From assembly GCA_016722525.1 (NCBI GenBank), contig JADKJB010000010.1, forward strand, positions 1-64,000: 64,000 nt of DNA, in the 5' to 3' direction. Shown here one piece after another: positions 27,671-38,753 of the stretch; positions within the stretch are counted from its first letter, which is position 1, and every line of letters begins with the position of its first letter. Origin of the DNA: Bacteroidota bacterium (GTDB lineage Bacteria > Bacteroidota > Bacteroidia > AKYH767-A > OLB10). The position numbers were made by a program, and so were the translations under genes. Below the pieces are notes generated by a model, which was not told where the DNA came from, did no database searches, and saw nothing but the letters and a program-made list of their open reading frames with translations.

Positions 27671-28516
27671 TCAATTTTTGAAAAATTCAAGAATTTGTGA
27701 AATCTTGGCTTTCAATTCATTACGTGGAACGATGAGGTCCAGGAAGCCATGTTCCAAAACAAATTCGGATGTCTGAAAGCCTTTAGGAAGGTCTTTGCCG
27801 ATAGTTTCCTTCACCACCCGAGGTCCTGCAAAGGCGATAAGAGCACCCGGCTCAGCAATATTTAGGTCGCCTAACATGGCAAAAGAAGCTGTTACACCAC
27901 CGGTTGTTGGATCGGTAAGTAAAGAAAGGTAAGGTAATTTGGCCTCGGCCAGTTGAGTAAGCTTTGCAGAAGTTTTTGCCATCTGCATCAGCGAGAATGC
28001 CGACTCCATCATTCTGGCACCTCCCGATTTTGAAATAATAAGTAATGGATATTTTTTTTGAATTGCAATATCAATAGCTCGTGCAATTTTCTCTCCCATC
28101 ACCGATCCCATGGAACCTCCAATAAACTGAAAATCCATACAGCATATCACCAGATTGTTTCCACCAACTTCTCCAAATGCAGTTCTGATAGCATCTTTTA
28201 AATCAGTTTTTTTGATAGTGTCTGCAAGGCGATCGGTATATTTTTTTGTGTCTACAAACTTTAATGGGTCACCGGAAATGAGGTTCGTATTAAATTCCGT
28301 GAAATTATTGTCATCGAAAAGGATGTTGAAATATTCTGCAGATCCTATTCGTTCATGATAGCCACATTTGGCACACAAATAATAATTGTCGGAGTGTTCT
28401 TTTGATGGCTGGATATTTTTGCAAGAAGGACACTTATACCACAACCCTTCAGGAGTTTCTTTCTTTTCCCTGGTAGAAGTCGTTATACCTTCTTTTATTC
28501 GCTTAAACCAACTCAT
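27671..28516 (-). CDS. accD: Acetyl-CoA carboxylase carboxyltransferase beta subunit
   Basis: Transfers CO2 from carboxybiotin to acetyl-CoA, making malonyl-CoA for fatty acids. The 281-residue frame is intact. The N-terminal zinc ribbon uses Cys29, Cys32, Cys48 and Cys51 (CPSC and CAKC pairs). The crotonase-like core shows GGSMGSVMGEKIARAIDIAI, ISKSGGARMMES, LTDPTTGGVTASFAMLGD and FAGPRVVKETIGKDLP. The partner accA is not in the window. It lies 79 bases upstream of rpsO on the same strand. Confidence 0.96.
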   Translation of the reverse strand: MSWFKRIKEGITTSTREKKETPEGLWYKCPSCKNIQPSKEHSDNYYLCAKCGYHERIGSAEYFNILFDDNNFTEFNTNLISGDPLKFVDTKKYTDRLADTIKKTDLKDAIRTAFGEVGGNNLVICCMDFQFIGGSMGSVMGEKIARAIDIAIQKKYPLLIISKSGGARMMESAFSLMQMAKTSAKLTQLAEAKLPYLSLLTDPTTGGVTASFAMLGDLNIAEPGALIAFAGPRVVKETIGKDLPKGFQTSEFVLEHGFLDLIVPRNELKAKISQILEFFKN

Positions 28517-28564
28517 TGGAAGTATGTGTTATAAATGATAAGAGTTTGCTTTGATTGACAAAAA

Positions 28565-29625
28565 TTAAGCGATGGTAACATCCTTGTTGAGATATACATC
28601 CTGGATCGCATTCAAAAGCATAATGCCTTCTTTCAGTGGTTTTTGGAACGATTTTCTGCCCGAGATGAGACCTTGACCACCGGCTCTTTTGTTAATCACT
28701 GCAGTGGTTACTGCTTCTGCAAGATCTGTTGCCCCTTTTGACTCACCACCTGAATTGATTAATCCTGCTCTTCCCATATAGCAGTTTAATACCTGGTATC
28801 TGGTTAAATCTATTGGGTGATCGGTACTCAATTCATCATACACCTTTTTATGAGTTTTGCCAAAATTTAATGCAGTATATCCACCGTTGTTGGTAGGTAG
28901 TTTTTGTTTTATAATATCGGCCTGAATAGTAACTCCCAAATGATTCGCCTGAGCAGTTAAATCTGTTGCCGTATGGTAGTCAATTCCATCTTTTTGAAAC
29001 CGCTATTTCTCAAATAGCACCATAAAACTGTTGCCATTCCTAATTTATGTGCTTCTGCAAATGCAGCTGCTACTTCCACAATTTGTCTTGATGATTCATT
29101 GGATCCAAAGTATATCGTTGCCCCAACAGCAACAGCACCCATGTCATAAGCTTCCTGAACTTTTCCGAACATAATTTGATCGAATTTGTTCGGGTAGGAT
29201 AAAAATTCATTATGATTTATTTTTACTATGAAAGGTATTTTGTGAGCATACTTTCTTGAAACAGCTGCCAATACACCATAAGTAGAAGCTACAGCATTGC
29301 AACCACCTTCAATAGCCAGCTTTACAATGTTTTCAGGATCAAAATAAATTGGATTGGGAGCAAAAGAGGCACCTGCAGAATGCTCTATTCCTTGGTCAAC
29401 AGGAAGAATTGATAGATAACCGGAGCCGGCTAATCTGCCAGTATTATAAATTGAATTGAGGTTTCTGATAACGTTATTGCTGCGGTTTGTGCTAATAAAA
29501 ATACGATCAACAAAATCAGGACCGGGAAGATGTAAGAGGTCTTTTGAAATTGTTTTGCACTGATGGCCCAAAAGGGATGCAGAATCCTTACCTAAAAGTT
29601 CTTCGATTTGTTTTGTATTCATCAT
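28565..29625 (-). CDS. fbaB: Class I (DhnA-type) fructose-bisphosphate aldolase, one frameshift
   Basis: Splits fructose-1,6-bisphosphate by a Schiff-base mechanism in glycolysis. Two frames join: 29625-28957 (GYLSILPVDQGIEHSAGASF, NPIYFDPENIVKLAIEGGCN, IPFIVKINHNE, YDMGAVAVGATIYFGS) and 28939-28565 (GKTHKKVYDE, GESKGATDLAEAV, VINKRAGGQGLISGRKSFQK). The join near 28945-29000 needs at least one indel. Start chosen at MMNTKQIEELLGKD (29625); the frame opens at 29673. The catalytic lysine is probably in IPFIVKINH or the later GQGLISGRK segment. Corrected length is about 350 residues. Confidence 0.9.
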
Positions 29626-29855
29626 GTTTATGAATGGAATATTTAGCTTTTTATATGAAAGCGAATTGTGCAAAAATACTAAAAAATTCTTTCCCTCCCC
29701 GCATTGGTTAATTGGTTGAAATGCAATGTCTTGATTGGTTTTGCAGCAGTTAAAGAGCGTGAAGAAGAATCTTTATTGATGTTGCTGTTTTAAAGACTCC
29801 TTCCGGTAATCAGGAGTAATCCGGAAGTAAAAAAATAACGGATTCGATTAAAATC

Positions 29856-32200
29856 TTAAAACGGATAACCGATACCAAAGTTATAAACTACAGTTTTCGG
29901 TTTTAAGTCTCCGAAAAGCCAGCGATCGCCTTCATCTCTTCCTGGGTCCTTTAAGGGAATACCTACATCTAATCTGAAAATGAAAAAGGTGAAGTCAAGT
30001 CTGAAACCAACTCCGGAACCTAATGCCATTTCACCCGGAAAGTAGAAAAGTTAAATTGTCCCTTTTGGAGTAGTTTTATTCCTTTTCTCAGCCAAACATT
30101 TCCCGCATCAACGAAAATAGCTCCTTCTAGAATTTTGAAAATGTCAAAACGATATTCCAAATTTAAATTAATTTTTATTTCTCCCAGTTGTTCTATAAAA
30201 TTATCTGTCTGGAAAGAGCCCGGACCAATGGTTCTGGCTCTGAATGAACGTAAATCATTAGCACCTCCTGCAAAAAATGTTTTTCATAAGGCATAAATTG
30301 TGAATTCAAATAAGCAATGCCAATACCGGATGAAAGTCGATATACTAACGATGAATTTGAAGAAAATACCTGGTAATACCGAAGATCAAAATCGGGTCTG
30401 ACATATTGCGAATACCTATTACCTGCAAGTTGATATTGTTTCTGCTTGTCGTAATCCTTTTTTGTAATTAAATCAATAAGCCGAATGGAGTTTCCCGCAA
30501 TTTCAAAAGTGAATCTAAAAAAGATAAAATCTTTATAAATATTTTGCTGTTGTGTATTATAGAGAAATGAGTAGCGCCCGTTCGTGATTAAATAATCTCT
30601 GTAGTAAATTATCAGTTGAGGATCATTAATGTCGATGAGCTTTTTAATAAATGCCTCCGTTAGGGTGAAATCAGAATGATTGATTTCGGCCGGATACACA
30701 AAGTGACGCTTAAATCTAGTTTCTCTGAATTCAAATCCACTTGACAGCACCAACTGGTTTCGTTTATATTCCGGGCGTTTCTGGTAGTTGTATGAGGTCG
30801 TTAATAACGTAATAGGATCAGCATAGCTACTATGGTTGTAGCCGTTCAATGGCCATAAAAAACGAGGAATACGTAATGTTATTTCTGGTCCAACTTCCCA
30901 GGTGTTCAGTGAAAGTCCATTCGCACCTTGATCCGTTGTGTCAACAAAATCAGGTATAGATTCGATTCTGGCTCTTAGTTTTAATTCTATCGATTCAGCT
31001 GCTCTGAATGAGTTCTTATTCCTGTAGGTGATATTTTCCTCCAATTCCAAAATTGCCACCGTTGTGTGTACCATCAACTTCAATTTTGTAGTCTTGCTTT
31101 GGTGAAGGGCTGAGGTAAATAAAGCCGTTCAGCCAATTACCAAACAAAGAATCGTCTTGAACAGGTACATATTGTATGTTTATAAATTTAAACAACGATA
31201 GGGAGGATAAACTCTTGTAGGTATATTCAGCATTTTTGATTTTATAAAAATCATTTTTTTTAATAAAAGTGCGTGCTAAAATAGCTTCTGGTTTATAGTT
31301 GAGTTTGCGGAAAGAAGAGACAAAAAAGTAATCTTTATAGGCTACTGTATCTGTGGGAACTTTTAACTTTTGCAAGAGGATCATAATCTGTTTGAATAAA
31401 AATTTTATTGATTCTGTACATTTTATGATTTCCATTCTGTATCGAATCTCCATTTTCGTTTTTGTTATTAGTTCCGGCAATAATAAACTTGATATCTGCC
31501 TGTTGGATTTTAATGATGTATCAATATCAAATGAAATGTAAAGCTGGTTGAATTCATAAAAACCGAGGTTTCTTAAATTGTTGGTTACACGTTCCCGTTC
31601 GCCTTGAAAATTCCCTGAATTATAATTGTCACCTTTTTTTAACAGTGAATTCACACTATCTGACAAAACAAAACTTTCCACAATTTTATCTGAAATGGAG
31701 TAAGTGATATTTCTTATAGTATATGCATTTCCGGTAGTGACATTATAGACTACATTGGCCTTTTTTCTTTTATTATAAATGGTTGAATCGGTAACAATAG
31801 CATTAAAATAACCATTATTCTGAACATATTGCTCAGCCTGGATCCGTGATTTTTTTGTAAGGGCCTGGTCGAGTATTACCGGCTCTTCACCAATAGTTTT
31901 TTTTACCCATTTTTTAAAACCATTTTGTTTTCCGCGATTAGCTAACGAATATACACCCAGATGAAATCTAAAAACCCCTAAAATTCTTCTATTGGGTTTC
32001 TGTTTCAAAATAGATTCAATTCCGTCGTTCAGCTCTTTTTTATTGCTCTTGATGATATTCTTATTCAAAAGATAAGAATTCTCACCAAGATCCCTCACAG
32101 GACTGCAGGATGAAAAAATCCACATGACTAGTACTGTCAAATAAAAAACATAGCGAGTTCCCTGAAAACGAATCACTCTGCTTTTTTTATTCAAATTCAT
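29856..32200 (-). CDS. tamL: TamL-like lipoprotein, BamA/TamA-superfamily outer-membrane barrel, frameshifted
   Basis: Start chosen at 32200 (MNLNKKSRVIRF), which gives a lipoprotein signal with lipobox IFSSC; the frame is open further up to 32314 but overlaps trmH. POTRA-like repeats follow (IESILKQKPNRRILGVFRFH, SRIQAEQYVQNNGYFNAIVT, RVTNNLRNLGFYEFNQLYIS). After a shift at about 31040 the barrel part continues (30193-31083, ALSRQI), then GGANDLRSFRARTIGPGSFQ and the C-terminal LEYRFDIFKILEGAIFVDAG and YNFGIGYPF with stop at 29856-29858. The barrel ends in Phe. At least three indels are needed. By family it inserts outer-membrane proteins with TamB; tamB is not in the window. Confidence 0.82.
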
Positions 32201-32313
32201 AAAACTGCCAACGCTTAAAATCCAATACATCAAAAATAGTGCTGTAAAAATACTATTAATTAACTTTGAGGAATCCAATAGAGTTGCATTCCATTGAATT
32301 TTGAACTTAAACA

Positions 32314-33072
32314 ATGCTCAGTAAAACAAAAATATCAGAAATCAGAGCCCTTCATCAGGCTAAAATCAGGAAAAACGAAAGACGATTTATTGTTGAAGGT
32401 GAAAAAGTTGTAAGCGAGTTATTGCGCTCTTCCTTGAATGTTACCTTGTTAGCAGCGTTGCCTGAATACCTTAAATTGTTTCAAAGTCAGGAATTGCCCG
32501 CACAAGTTTATGAGATTTCTGATGCGGAGCTCAGTAAAATCTCTTTACTCACAACTCCAAACAAAGTACTGGCTGTTGCTGAAGTTCCAGTCTATCAGAA
32601 GGTGTTATTCAACAATTTTGATGGGCCTGCATTGATGCTCGATGGCATTAATGATCCCGGTAATCTTGGCACAATTATCCGCACGGCCGATTGGTTCGGT
32701 GTAAAGGCCATTTTTTGCTCTCCAGATTGTGTCGATTGCTTCAATCCAAAAGTTGTTCAGTCGGCTATGGGTTCCCTCTTCAGAATACCGGTTTATTATG
32801 ATCACCTTCCTTTGTTAATTCGTCAGGCTAAAGAAACAGGTCGACTTTCTATTGTTGGCGCAACCCTGGATGGTGAAATGAATACTAGTATAAGTTCATC
32901 TTCTGGTAACACGATTTTGGTTATGGGAAGTGAATCTCATGGAATTAGTTCAGAAGTCATGGGATTATTAGATTCAAAAATTACGATTCCCAGGTTTACT
33001 AACAGCAGAGCCGAATCACTCAATGCTGCTGTGGCTTGTGGCATTCTTTTAAACCTTCTTCAATCAAAATAA
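32314..33072 (+). CDS. TrmH-family (SpoU) RNA 2'-O-methyltransferase
   Basis: SAM-dependent methyltransferase with a trefoil knot. The 252-residue frame is intact. An N-terminal substrate-binding part (LSKTKISEIRALHQAKIRKN, RRFIVEGEKVVSELL) precedes the SPOUT core with motif 1 NDPGNLGTIIRTADWFGV, motif 2 ILVMGSESHGISSEV and motif 3 IPRFTNSRAESLNAAVA. The target nucleotide (rRNA or tRNA) cannot be named. It is divergent from tamL with a start-to-start gap of 113 bases, an arrangement I know from other Bacteroidota. Confidence 0.92.
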   Translation: MLSKTKISEIRALHQAKIRKNERRFIVEGEKVVSELLRSSLNVTLLAALPEYLKLFQSQELPAQVYEISDAELSKISLLTTPNKVLAVAEVPVYQKVLFNNFDGPALMLDGINDPGNLGTIIRTADWFGVKAIFCSPDCVDCFNPKVVQSAMGSLFRIPVYYDHLPLLIRQAKETGRLSIVGATLDGEMNTSISSSSGNTILVMGSESHGISSEVMGLLDSKITIPRFTNSRAESLNAAVACGILLNLLQSK

Positions 33073-33098
33073 AAAAATCCCGGTTTTGAGCCGGGATT
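33071..33098 (-). terminator. Terminator downstream of apaG
   Basis: The stem AATCCCGG / CCGGGATT with a seven-base loop is followed on the minus strand by a run of seven Ts. It lies between the convergent trmH and apaG genes. Confidence 0.8.
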
Positions 33099-33131
33099 GG
33101 ATAGAGTTGCTATCAGGGTTTTGCGATTATT

Positions 33132-33518
33132 CTAATTTAATTTACTGGGAACTACCATTTTAAACTTTGGAATGCGAACGTAAAAAAGTCGTTTGTCGCT
33201 GACTTTTTCCATCAGGTAGGTGCCATGCATTTTACCGATTTCGGTATTGAGGTTGCATCCTGAAACATATCGATAGGTTTCTCCTTGTCCCAGATAAGGT
33301 TGTTCTCCCACAACTCCCTCTCCTTCAACTTCCCGTCTGGAATTATCAGAATCAGTTATGAACCAATGTCTTCTCTTTAACCGAACGGTTTCACCACTTT
33401 CATTGAGAATGGTAATCCGGTAAGCAAATACATAATGTGATTGCGATGGATTGCTATGTGTAGGCTGATAAAATGTTTCAACGCTGACTTTTATCCCTGA
33501 AGTAATTTCTGTAATCAT
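33132..33518 (-). CDS. apaG: ApaG/DUF525 domain protein
   Basis: An immunoglobulin-like beta-sandwich protein of 128 residues. The start at 33518 (MITEITSGIKVSVETFY) matches the usual N-terminus; the frame is open 13 codons further upstream. Conserved text includes HYVFAYRITILNESGETVRL, RRHWFITDSDN, VEGEGVVGEQPYL and GKMHGTYLM. ApaG in gamma-proteobacteria is linked to magnesium or cobalt resistance and Ap4A levels; its exact role here is not known. It stands alone with its own terminator. Confidence 0.93.
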   Translation of the reverse strand: MITEITSGIKVSVETFYQPTHSNPSQSHYVFAYRITILNESGETVRLKRRHWFITDSDNSRREVEGEGVVGEQPYLGQGETYRYVSGCNLNTEIGKMHGTYLMEKVSDKRLFYVRIPKFKMVVPSKLN

Positions 33519-33655
33519 ATCCAAATTAGTGTAGGAAAGCGTGATAGTGTGATTCAAAAGTAAAAAGGTAAGTCGTTAAATGAAAGGAAATTTGACTAAT
33601 CCCGCTTTTTTTTTGGTGAATGCAACTAAAATAGCATCTAAGATTTCTGAAATTT

Positions 33656-34958
33656 TTACAAACGGGTATCAAAACGCCGGATTCCTATTAACTGGTCATA
33701 CCGGCCTCCAAGTTGGCGATAGTAGACTAAAATGGTGTATTCATTACCAGTTTCATAGTGATTACCTTCTATTATGGTTTCATCAGGAATCTTGGATCCA
33801 TCTTCCAGAAAAGCATATTGGTAATCATAATATCCTTGTTTTAGAAAAAGTAAGGTCTCATAAGTGCCTTCATCATAATTGTAAATCATCTTATTTTCCT
33901 GTGATAATTTCCAGTCGGAAAGTGCCCCAAAGACATAAAAGTTGCCATTGGCTAAAATATCATGTTTTAATGAGAATTTTACTTTAACATATTCACTCTC
34001 AAGATCATTATCGCGACCATCTTGATTTTTTATAAGGAACTTGCCATTAATATCATTTTCAAACACATACCTGTCAAATGAGCGACTCTGCTCGTTGTTA
34101 GAACAACAGTATATCCATCAGGCCCCTGAACAATGTTTTTACAAATTGTGTTTGAACCCTTAACGTCCTAAGATCAAATGTTCTGAATTCATTTCCACCA
34201 TTAAAGGTGTTTTCTTCATCATAATTATATTCAAGTTCATTGTCACGTAAAAAAAGTGGTTTCATGCCTGAAACAGCATTGTCCCATCTACCATTTTGCA
34301 TCAAAACAACTTTAATATCTTCAAACGGGTTAGTAACTTGAATCCCTTTGTAAAATACAGAAAAATCTATTTCTTGTTTCGAGTAACGGTCGTTTACGAT
34401 GGTTGCTTGTTGAACAGTACCTTCAATGGCAGCCTTGGGTTGAATTACCATCATCCTTCTGGTCAATACAGGAAAGTCGGGGGCACCTTCGACATATACT
34501 TTTACAATATAGTTTCCTGAAATAAATGGTTTTGCTTCCCTCCCCGGAATTTCCTGTATGTAATGGGTGTAGTTTTGAAGTGTATTAAAAGAAGTCCTGT
34601 AATTAAGTATTCTGTCTTCGGTAAATCCAGATAAGTACTCATTTTGAAGTAAGTTAGAAGGCACCCAATTGGCATCGCAATGAATGAGTGTGTAACTATA
34701 GTTCTTGAAGTCGCCATCTAAATCATCAAAAGATAGAATTAATCTTTCGCCCTTTCCAAGTTCAATTATTGGTTGTGATAACCGAAGGAACTCCTGTTCT
34801 AAAACAACACTTTTGATAGTATTTTTATAGATGTAATTTTCAAAACGCAGATACCCGGAAGAGTAGTAATCTGTAGTGTCTTGAGCAAATGAAGAAAATG
34901 AAAAAATAATTCCTGAAAATAGGAAGAGTGAATAGATGCTATTCAATTTAAATTTCAT
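33656..34958 (-). CDS. Type IX secretion system plug-family protein (DUF5103), one frameshift
   Basis: The start at 34958 gives a signal peptide (SIYSLFLFSGIIFSFSSFAQ). Its ATG overlaps the stop of the ABC-F gene by four bases (ATGA), so the two are translationally coupled. Typical family text: YLRFENYIYKNTIKSVVLEQ, LILSFDDLDGDFKNYSYTLI, HCDANWVPSNLLQNEYLSGF and, after a frame break at about 34070-34098, FSLKHDILANGNFYVFGALS and YNYDEGTYETLLFLKQGYYD YQYAF. The DUF5103 family includes the plug that closes the outer-membrane SprA channel of T9SS in Flavobacterium johnsoniae. Corrected length is about 430 residues. Confidence 0.8.
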
Positions 34959-36883
34959 CCTTCCAGTTCTATCATTTGCGAAAAAGCCTGTTCCCATTCA
35001 GCTTGTATTTTTGATAATTCTAATTCTATCATGCTGAAGTGATTTTGTAATTTTTTATTTTTTTGCGGGTCGGAATAATTGCCAACTTCAGACATTTCGG
35101 AAAGCAACTTTTCTTTTTCTTTTTTTAACTCTTCCAACTTTTGTTCCAGACTCTTAACGGCTGATCCAAGCTTTTGGTGTTGCTTTTTTTTTTCTTTGTC
35201 TGCCTGTTTCTGAGCATTATTTTCTTTTTCCTTCAGAGGTGCTTTTTCAACTACTATTTCTTTAGCCGGTTTTACTGAAGCTTCAGTTCTTTTTCTTTCA
35301 AGCCACTCCTCATATTCAGCGTATGTCCCTGGATATTCTTTGAGTTTTTTATCTTCAATGTACCATATTTTATTTGCAACTTCAGCCAGGAAAAAGCGAT
35401 CGTGTGAAACAATAAGATAAGAACCTTTGAATTTTTGAAGTACTTGTATAAGAATATTCACTGATTGTATATCAAGGTGATTGGTGGGCTCATCCAAAAG
35501 CATAAAATTAGCTTTGGTAAGTATGGTTTTTGCGAGAGCCACTCTTGATTTCTCTCCTCCTGAAAGTACTCTTATTTTTTTGAATACATCATCTCCCGAA
35601 AACAGAAACGCACCCAGCAACGTCCTCAGTGTAGTATCAGTTTGGTCAGGAGCACAATCTCTCATTTCCTGAAGCATGTCGTTTTCAAGATTCAGGCTTT
35701 CTAATTGATGTTGGGCATAAAAAGCTTTTACTACATTGTGGCCATCTTCAAATTCTCCATCAAAAGGCTCGCTGCCATCAATCATACGCAGCAGTGTTGA
35801 CTTACCTTTTCCATTAGCACCTATCAAAGCAATTTTATCTCCCCTGTCGATTTTAATTCGGGTATTATCAAAAATCCCCAGTTCTTTATATTTTTTAGAA
35901 ATCACATCAAGCGATGCAATTGTTTTGCCGGGTTGTATATTGAAATTGAAATTAATATTAATAGTTGCAGCCGGGTCATTCACATCGCTAATTCTCGCTA
36001 CCCGTTCCAAAGCTTTAATCCTAGACTGAACTGCTTTTGCTTTGGAGGCCTTGGCTCTGAATCTTTCAATAAATTTTTCCTGCTCTCTAATTTGTTTCTC
36101 CTGATTTTTAAACTGATTGTGTTGCAATTCTTCTGAAAGCGATTTTGCTTCCATGTAAAAAGAATAGTTACCGGGGTAAGTAGTAATCTTAGTATCCGAA
36201 ATTTCAGCAATCTTATTTACAACTCTATCAAGGAAAAAACGATCGTGTGATACTATCACAACAGTACCTTCGTAACTGTCAAGATATTCTTCCATCCATT
36301 CAATAGAAGGTAAATCCAGGTGGTTGGTTGGTTCATCCAACAACAAAAGATCAGGTTTTCCAAGCAAAATTTTTGCAAGCATTACACGCATTCTCCATCC
36401 TCCTGAAAATTCATTTAGTGGTCTTTCCAAATCAGCAGTCGAAAATCCGAGGCCCTCTAATACTGTTTCTGCCTTTGTTCTTATTTGATAACCATCAAGT
36501 GCGTCAAAATGTGATTGCGCATCGTGTAAACGATTTAATATACTTTCTGAGTGATCTGTTTCTAACAGGTGCAGAAGTTTGTCGATTTCAGCAGTTAATT
36601 CATTTTGTTTTACAAATGCTTCCATGGCAACAATAAGAATGGACTTTCCCGATTCATAGGAGAGCAGATCCTGATTTAGAAAACCAATAGTCAGGTCGCG
36701 ACGTTTTGTTAGTTCCCCAGCTGAAAGTGTGTAATCGCCATTAATGATCCTAAGTAAAGTTGACTTTCCGGTTCCATTGGCTCCAATGAGTCCGATTTTT
36801 TCAAAAGGCTTAATGTGCCATGAGGTTTCATGATACAAATACCTGGAACCGAATTCAAAACTTATATTATTTAAAACTAACAT
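34955..36883 (-). CDS. ABC-F family ATPase (Uup/EttA-like)
   Basis: Soluble twin-ABC ATPase of 642 residues, no membrane segments. ABC domain 1 has GANGTGKSTLL and NEFSGGWRMRVMLAKIL with DLLLLDEPTNHLD; ABC domain 2 has GANGKGKSTLL and VLSGGEKSRVALAKTI with ANFMLLDEPTNHLD. The linker between them is charged (QEKFIERFRAKASKAKAVQS), as in ABC-F translation factors that act at the ribosomal E site. A coiled-coil C-terminal extension (about residues 560-642, KLEELKKEKEKLLSEMSEVG) is typical of the Uup branch. It starts 42 bases after the end of the LtaS-type gene and overlaps the plug gene. Confidence 0.94.
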   Translation of the reverse strand: MLVLNNISFEFGSRYLYHETSWHIKPFEKIGLIGANGTGKSTLLRIINGDYTLSAGELTKRRDLTIGFLNQDLLSYESGKSILIVAMEAFVKQNELTAEIDKLLHLLETDHSESILNRLHDAQSHFDALDGYQIRTKAETVLEGLGFSTADLERPLNEFSGGWRMRVMLAKILLGKPDLLLLDEPTNHLDLPSIEWMEEYLDSYEGTVVIVSHDRFFLDRVVNKIAEISDTKITTYPGNYSFYMEAKSLSEELQHNQFKNQEKQIREQEKFIERFRAKASKAKAVQSRIKALERVARISDVNDPAATININFNFNIQPGKTIASLDVISKKYKELGIFDNTRIKIDRGDKIALIGANGKGKSTLLRMIDGSEPFDGEFEDGHNVVKAFYAQHQLESLNLENDMLQEMRDCAPDQTDTTLRTLLGAFLFSGDDVFKKIRVLSGGEKSRVALAKTILTKANFMLLDEPTNHLDIQSVNILIQVLQKFKGSYLIVSHDRFFLAEVANKIWYIEDKKLKEYPGTYAEYEEWLERKRTEASVKPAKEIVVEKAPLKEKENNAQKQADKEKKKQHQKLGSAVKSLEQKLEELKKEKEKLLSEMSEVGNYSDPQKNKKLQNHFSMIELELSKIQAEWEQAFSQMIELEG

Positions 36884-36924
36884 ATTTTAATTTAAAGGAG
36901 TGCAAAGGTAGCAAAAGTAAGGCC

Positions 36925-38751
36925 TCAATACGCAAGAAACCTCTTATAAAGGAGTTGCAAGTAGGCTCTTGCTGCTGACGGGCTAGAGGCGCTTTTTTCT
37001 TTTTGATCATCAAAACGAAGTGTGGTGAAGGTGCTGTCTTCAACCCATGTAAAAGCTTCATCCAGAGAAAGATAAGCAAAATTTTTCCGATTTTTTGAAA
37101 GCAAATCATTGCTCCATTCAAAGCTGTTAGATGAAATGTTTAAGGAGTTTAGAATGGTAGCAGCAATATCGTTCTGATTTCCGGTTTGCCCCTTTGCCTG
37201 TATTCACATACTCGGGTTTTAAAGAGGGCTGAAAATTAAAAGTGGTATTTTTCGGATTAAGGATCATAATAATCGCGTTTTAATGGTAGCCTATGACCAT
37301 GGTCCGCCATCAGCACAAAAATGGTATTTGAAAACCAGTCTTGCTTGCTGGCTTGATTAAAATAAGTTTCCAGGCATTTGTCGGTGTACCAAGCTGATTT
37401 CTTGAAAAGTTCGGGTTCCGTAATATCATTGAATGGGGTTTGAATTGGAACTTCGAAGGGTTCATGGGTACTCAGGGTTAATAGTGTCGAAAAAAAAGGT
37501 TGCTCTGTTTTATTTAAGTCGTTAAGGTGATAGTCCAAAACATATCCGTCGTGTGCACCCCATTTACTGTTATGACTGTTATCTGGAAATACAGCCTTTC
37601 CTACTATGTGGTCAAATCCTGCAGTGACCAGATAACTTTGCATATTAGCAAAGCCAAGTTCTCCGCCGTAGTAAAATGAAGTATGATAGCCTTCTTTTTT
37701 TTAAAATTGAGGCTATCGAAGGTAGCGCTGAGGTTTTGTCAGGGAATCGAATAATTGATTTATTGGGTTGTGCCGGAAATCCACTGATGACCGAAACTAA
37801 GGCCTGATCAGTCCGGAATCCTGAAGAATAAACTGATGAAAATAGTAGTCCCTTTGAAGCTAATGAAGTAAAAAATGGGGTCACACCTTTTATTCCTCCA
37901 AGAGGTTCTATTATATCAGCTGTCCAGCTTTCCAATAAAATAAATACCAGGTTTGGCTGCTTATTCAAATTAAAAATATTTTCACGATCTTGAACCGGGA
38001 TAAACAAACTATTTTTAATTTGTAATGCTTTGTTATCATCCATCCAGGTATATGGATTTTTCTCTGAAACATCTGATTGTTTCAAATTGTGTCCCAGGTA
38101 CCAGATGTTGTTGATAGCAATATTATTTAATACTCTTTTGTTTGAAAAATAAGCACTGGATTCATTAATAGGAATTAACTGCAAACCACCTCTGATGCCA
38201 ATGCCAATAATAGGTAGCATGAAGATTAAAGCACTTGTTCTCATCCATGATGTTCCGATTATATTTTTAAAAGTAGTATGTACAAATTTCTTATAAATGA
38301 AGTTAAATAGCACAAAAATTATTGCAATGGAACCAAGTATGAATACAATGTCTATTCCTGAAACCGATGCGAGCATTTCGGTAGGTTGCATTGCGTAAGA
38401 TAATCCTCTGTTATTTAATAAAGTTCCCCAATTTTTATAAAGAATAATATTTGATATACTTAGCAATATGACTATAAAAAGTAGCAATTGGTAATACAAA
38501 TTCATTGCCCCGGCAATAAATTTATCTAAACCAAAAATTAAAATTATTGTCAACAAAAATGGCACTGCTGCAAAATAGGATGCAGTGGAAAAATCAAGAC
38601 GAAATCCTGCCACTATAGAAACAATAGATTCTTTAATAGCAATGCCATCATTCCAAGGAGATTGGTTGATAAGAAATACTACTCGGAAGCAAATAAACAA
38701 TAGTATCCAGAATAAATAATGACGAAAGAAGAAGCTAAGAGTCGATTTCAT
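36925..38751 (-). CDS. LtaS-type membrane sulfatase / phosphoglycerol transferase-like, frameshifted
   Basis: An N-terminal part with about five membrane helices (YLFWILLFICFRVVFLINQS onward, to about residue 190) is followed by an extracytoplasmic sulfatase-fold domain: NLVFILLESWTADIIEPLGG (metal site), SSGFRTDQALVSVISGFPAQ (probable nucleophile Thr in RTD), SKWGAHDGYVLDYHLN, and VLMADHGHRLPL (metal-binding DHGH). Frame breaks occur at about 37640-37680, 37255 and 37200 (the last in a G run); the end reads SAARAYLQLLYKRFLAY with a stop at 36925-36927. Such proteins transfer phosphoglycerol or phosphoethanolamine to envelope glycans or lipids; the acceptor here is unknown. It starts two bases after the DUF2807 gene. 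Confidence 0.85.
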
Positions 38752-38753
38752 AT

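Noticed and set aside
29790..29835. Hairpin CTTCCGG..CCGGAAG downstream of tamL as a terminator
   Set aside because: The loop is long and no good T run follows on the minus strand, so support is too weak to list.
31016..32314. Start of the TamL-like gene at 32314
   Set aside because: It would overlap the trmH start codon and add residues before the lipoprotein signal; the ATG at 32200 gives a proper lipobox.
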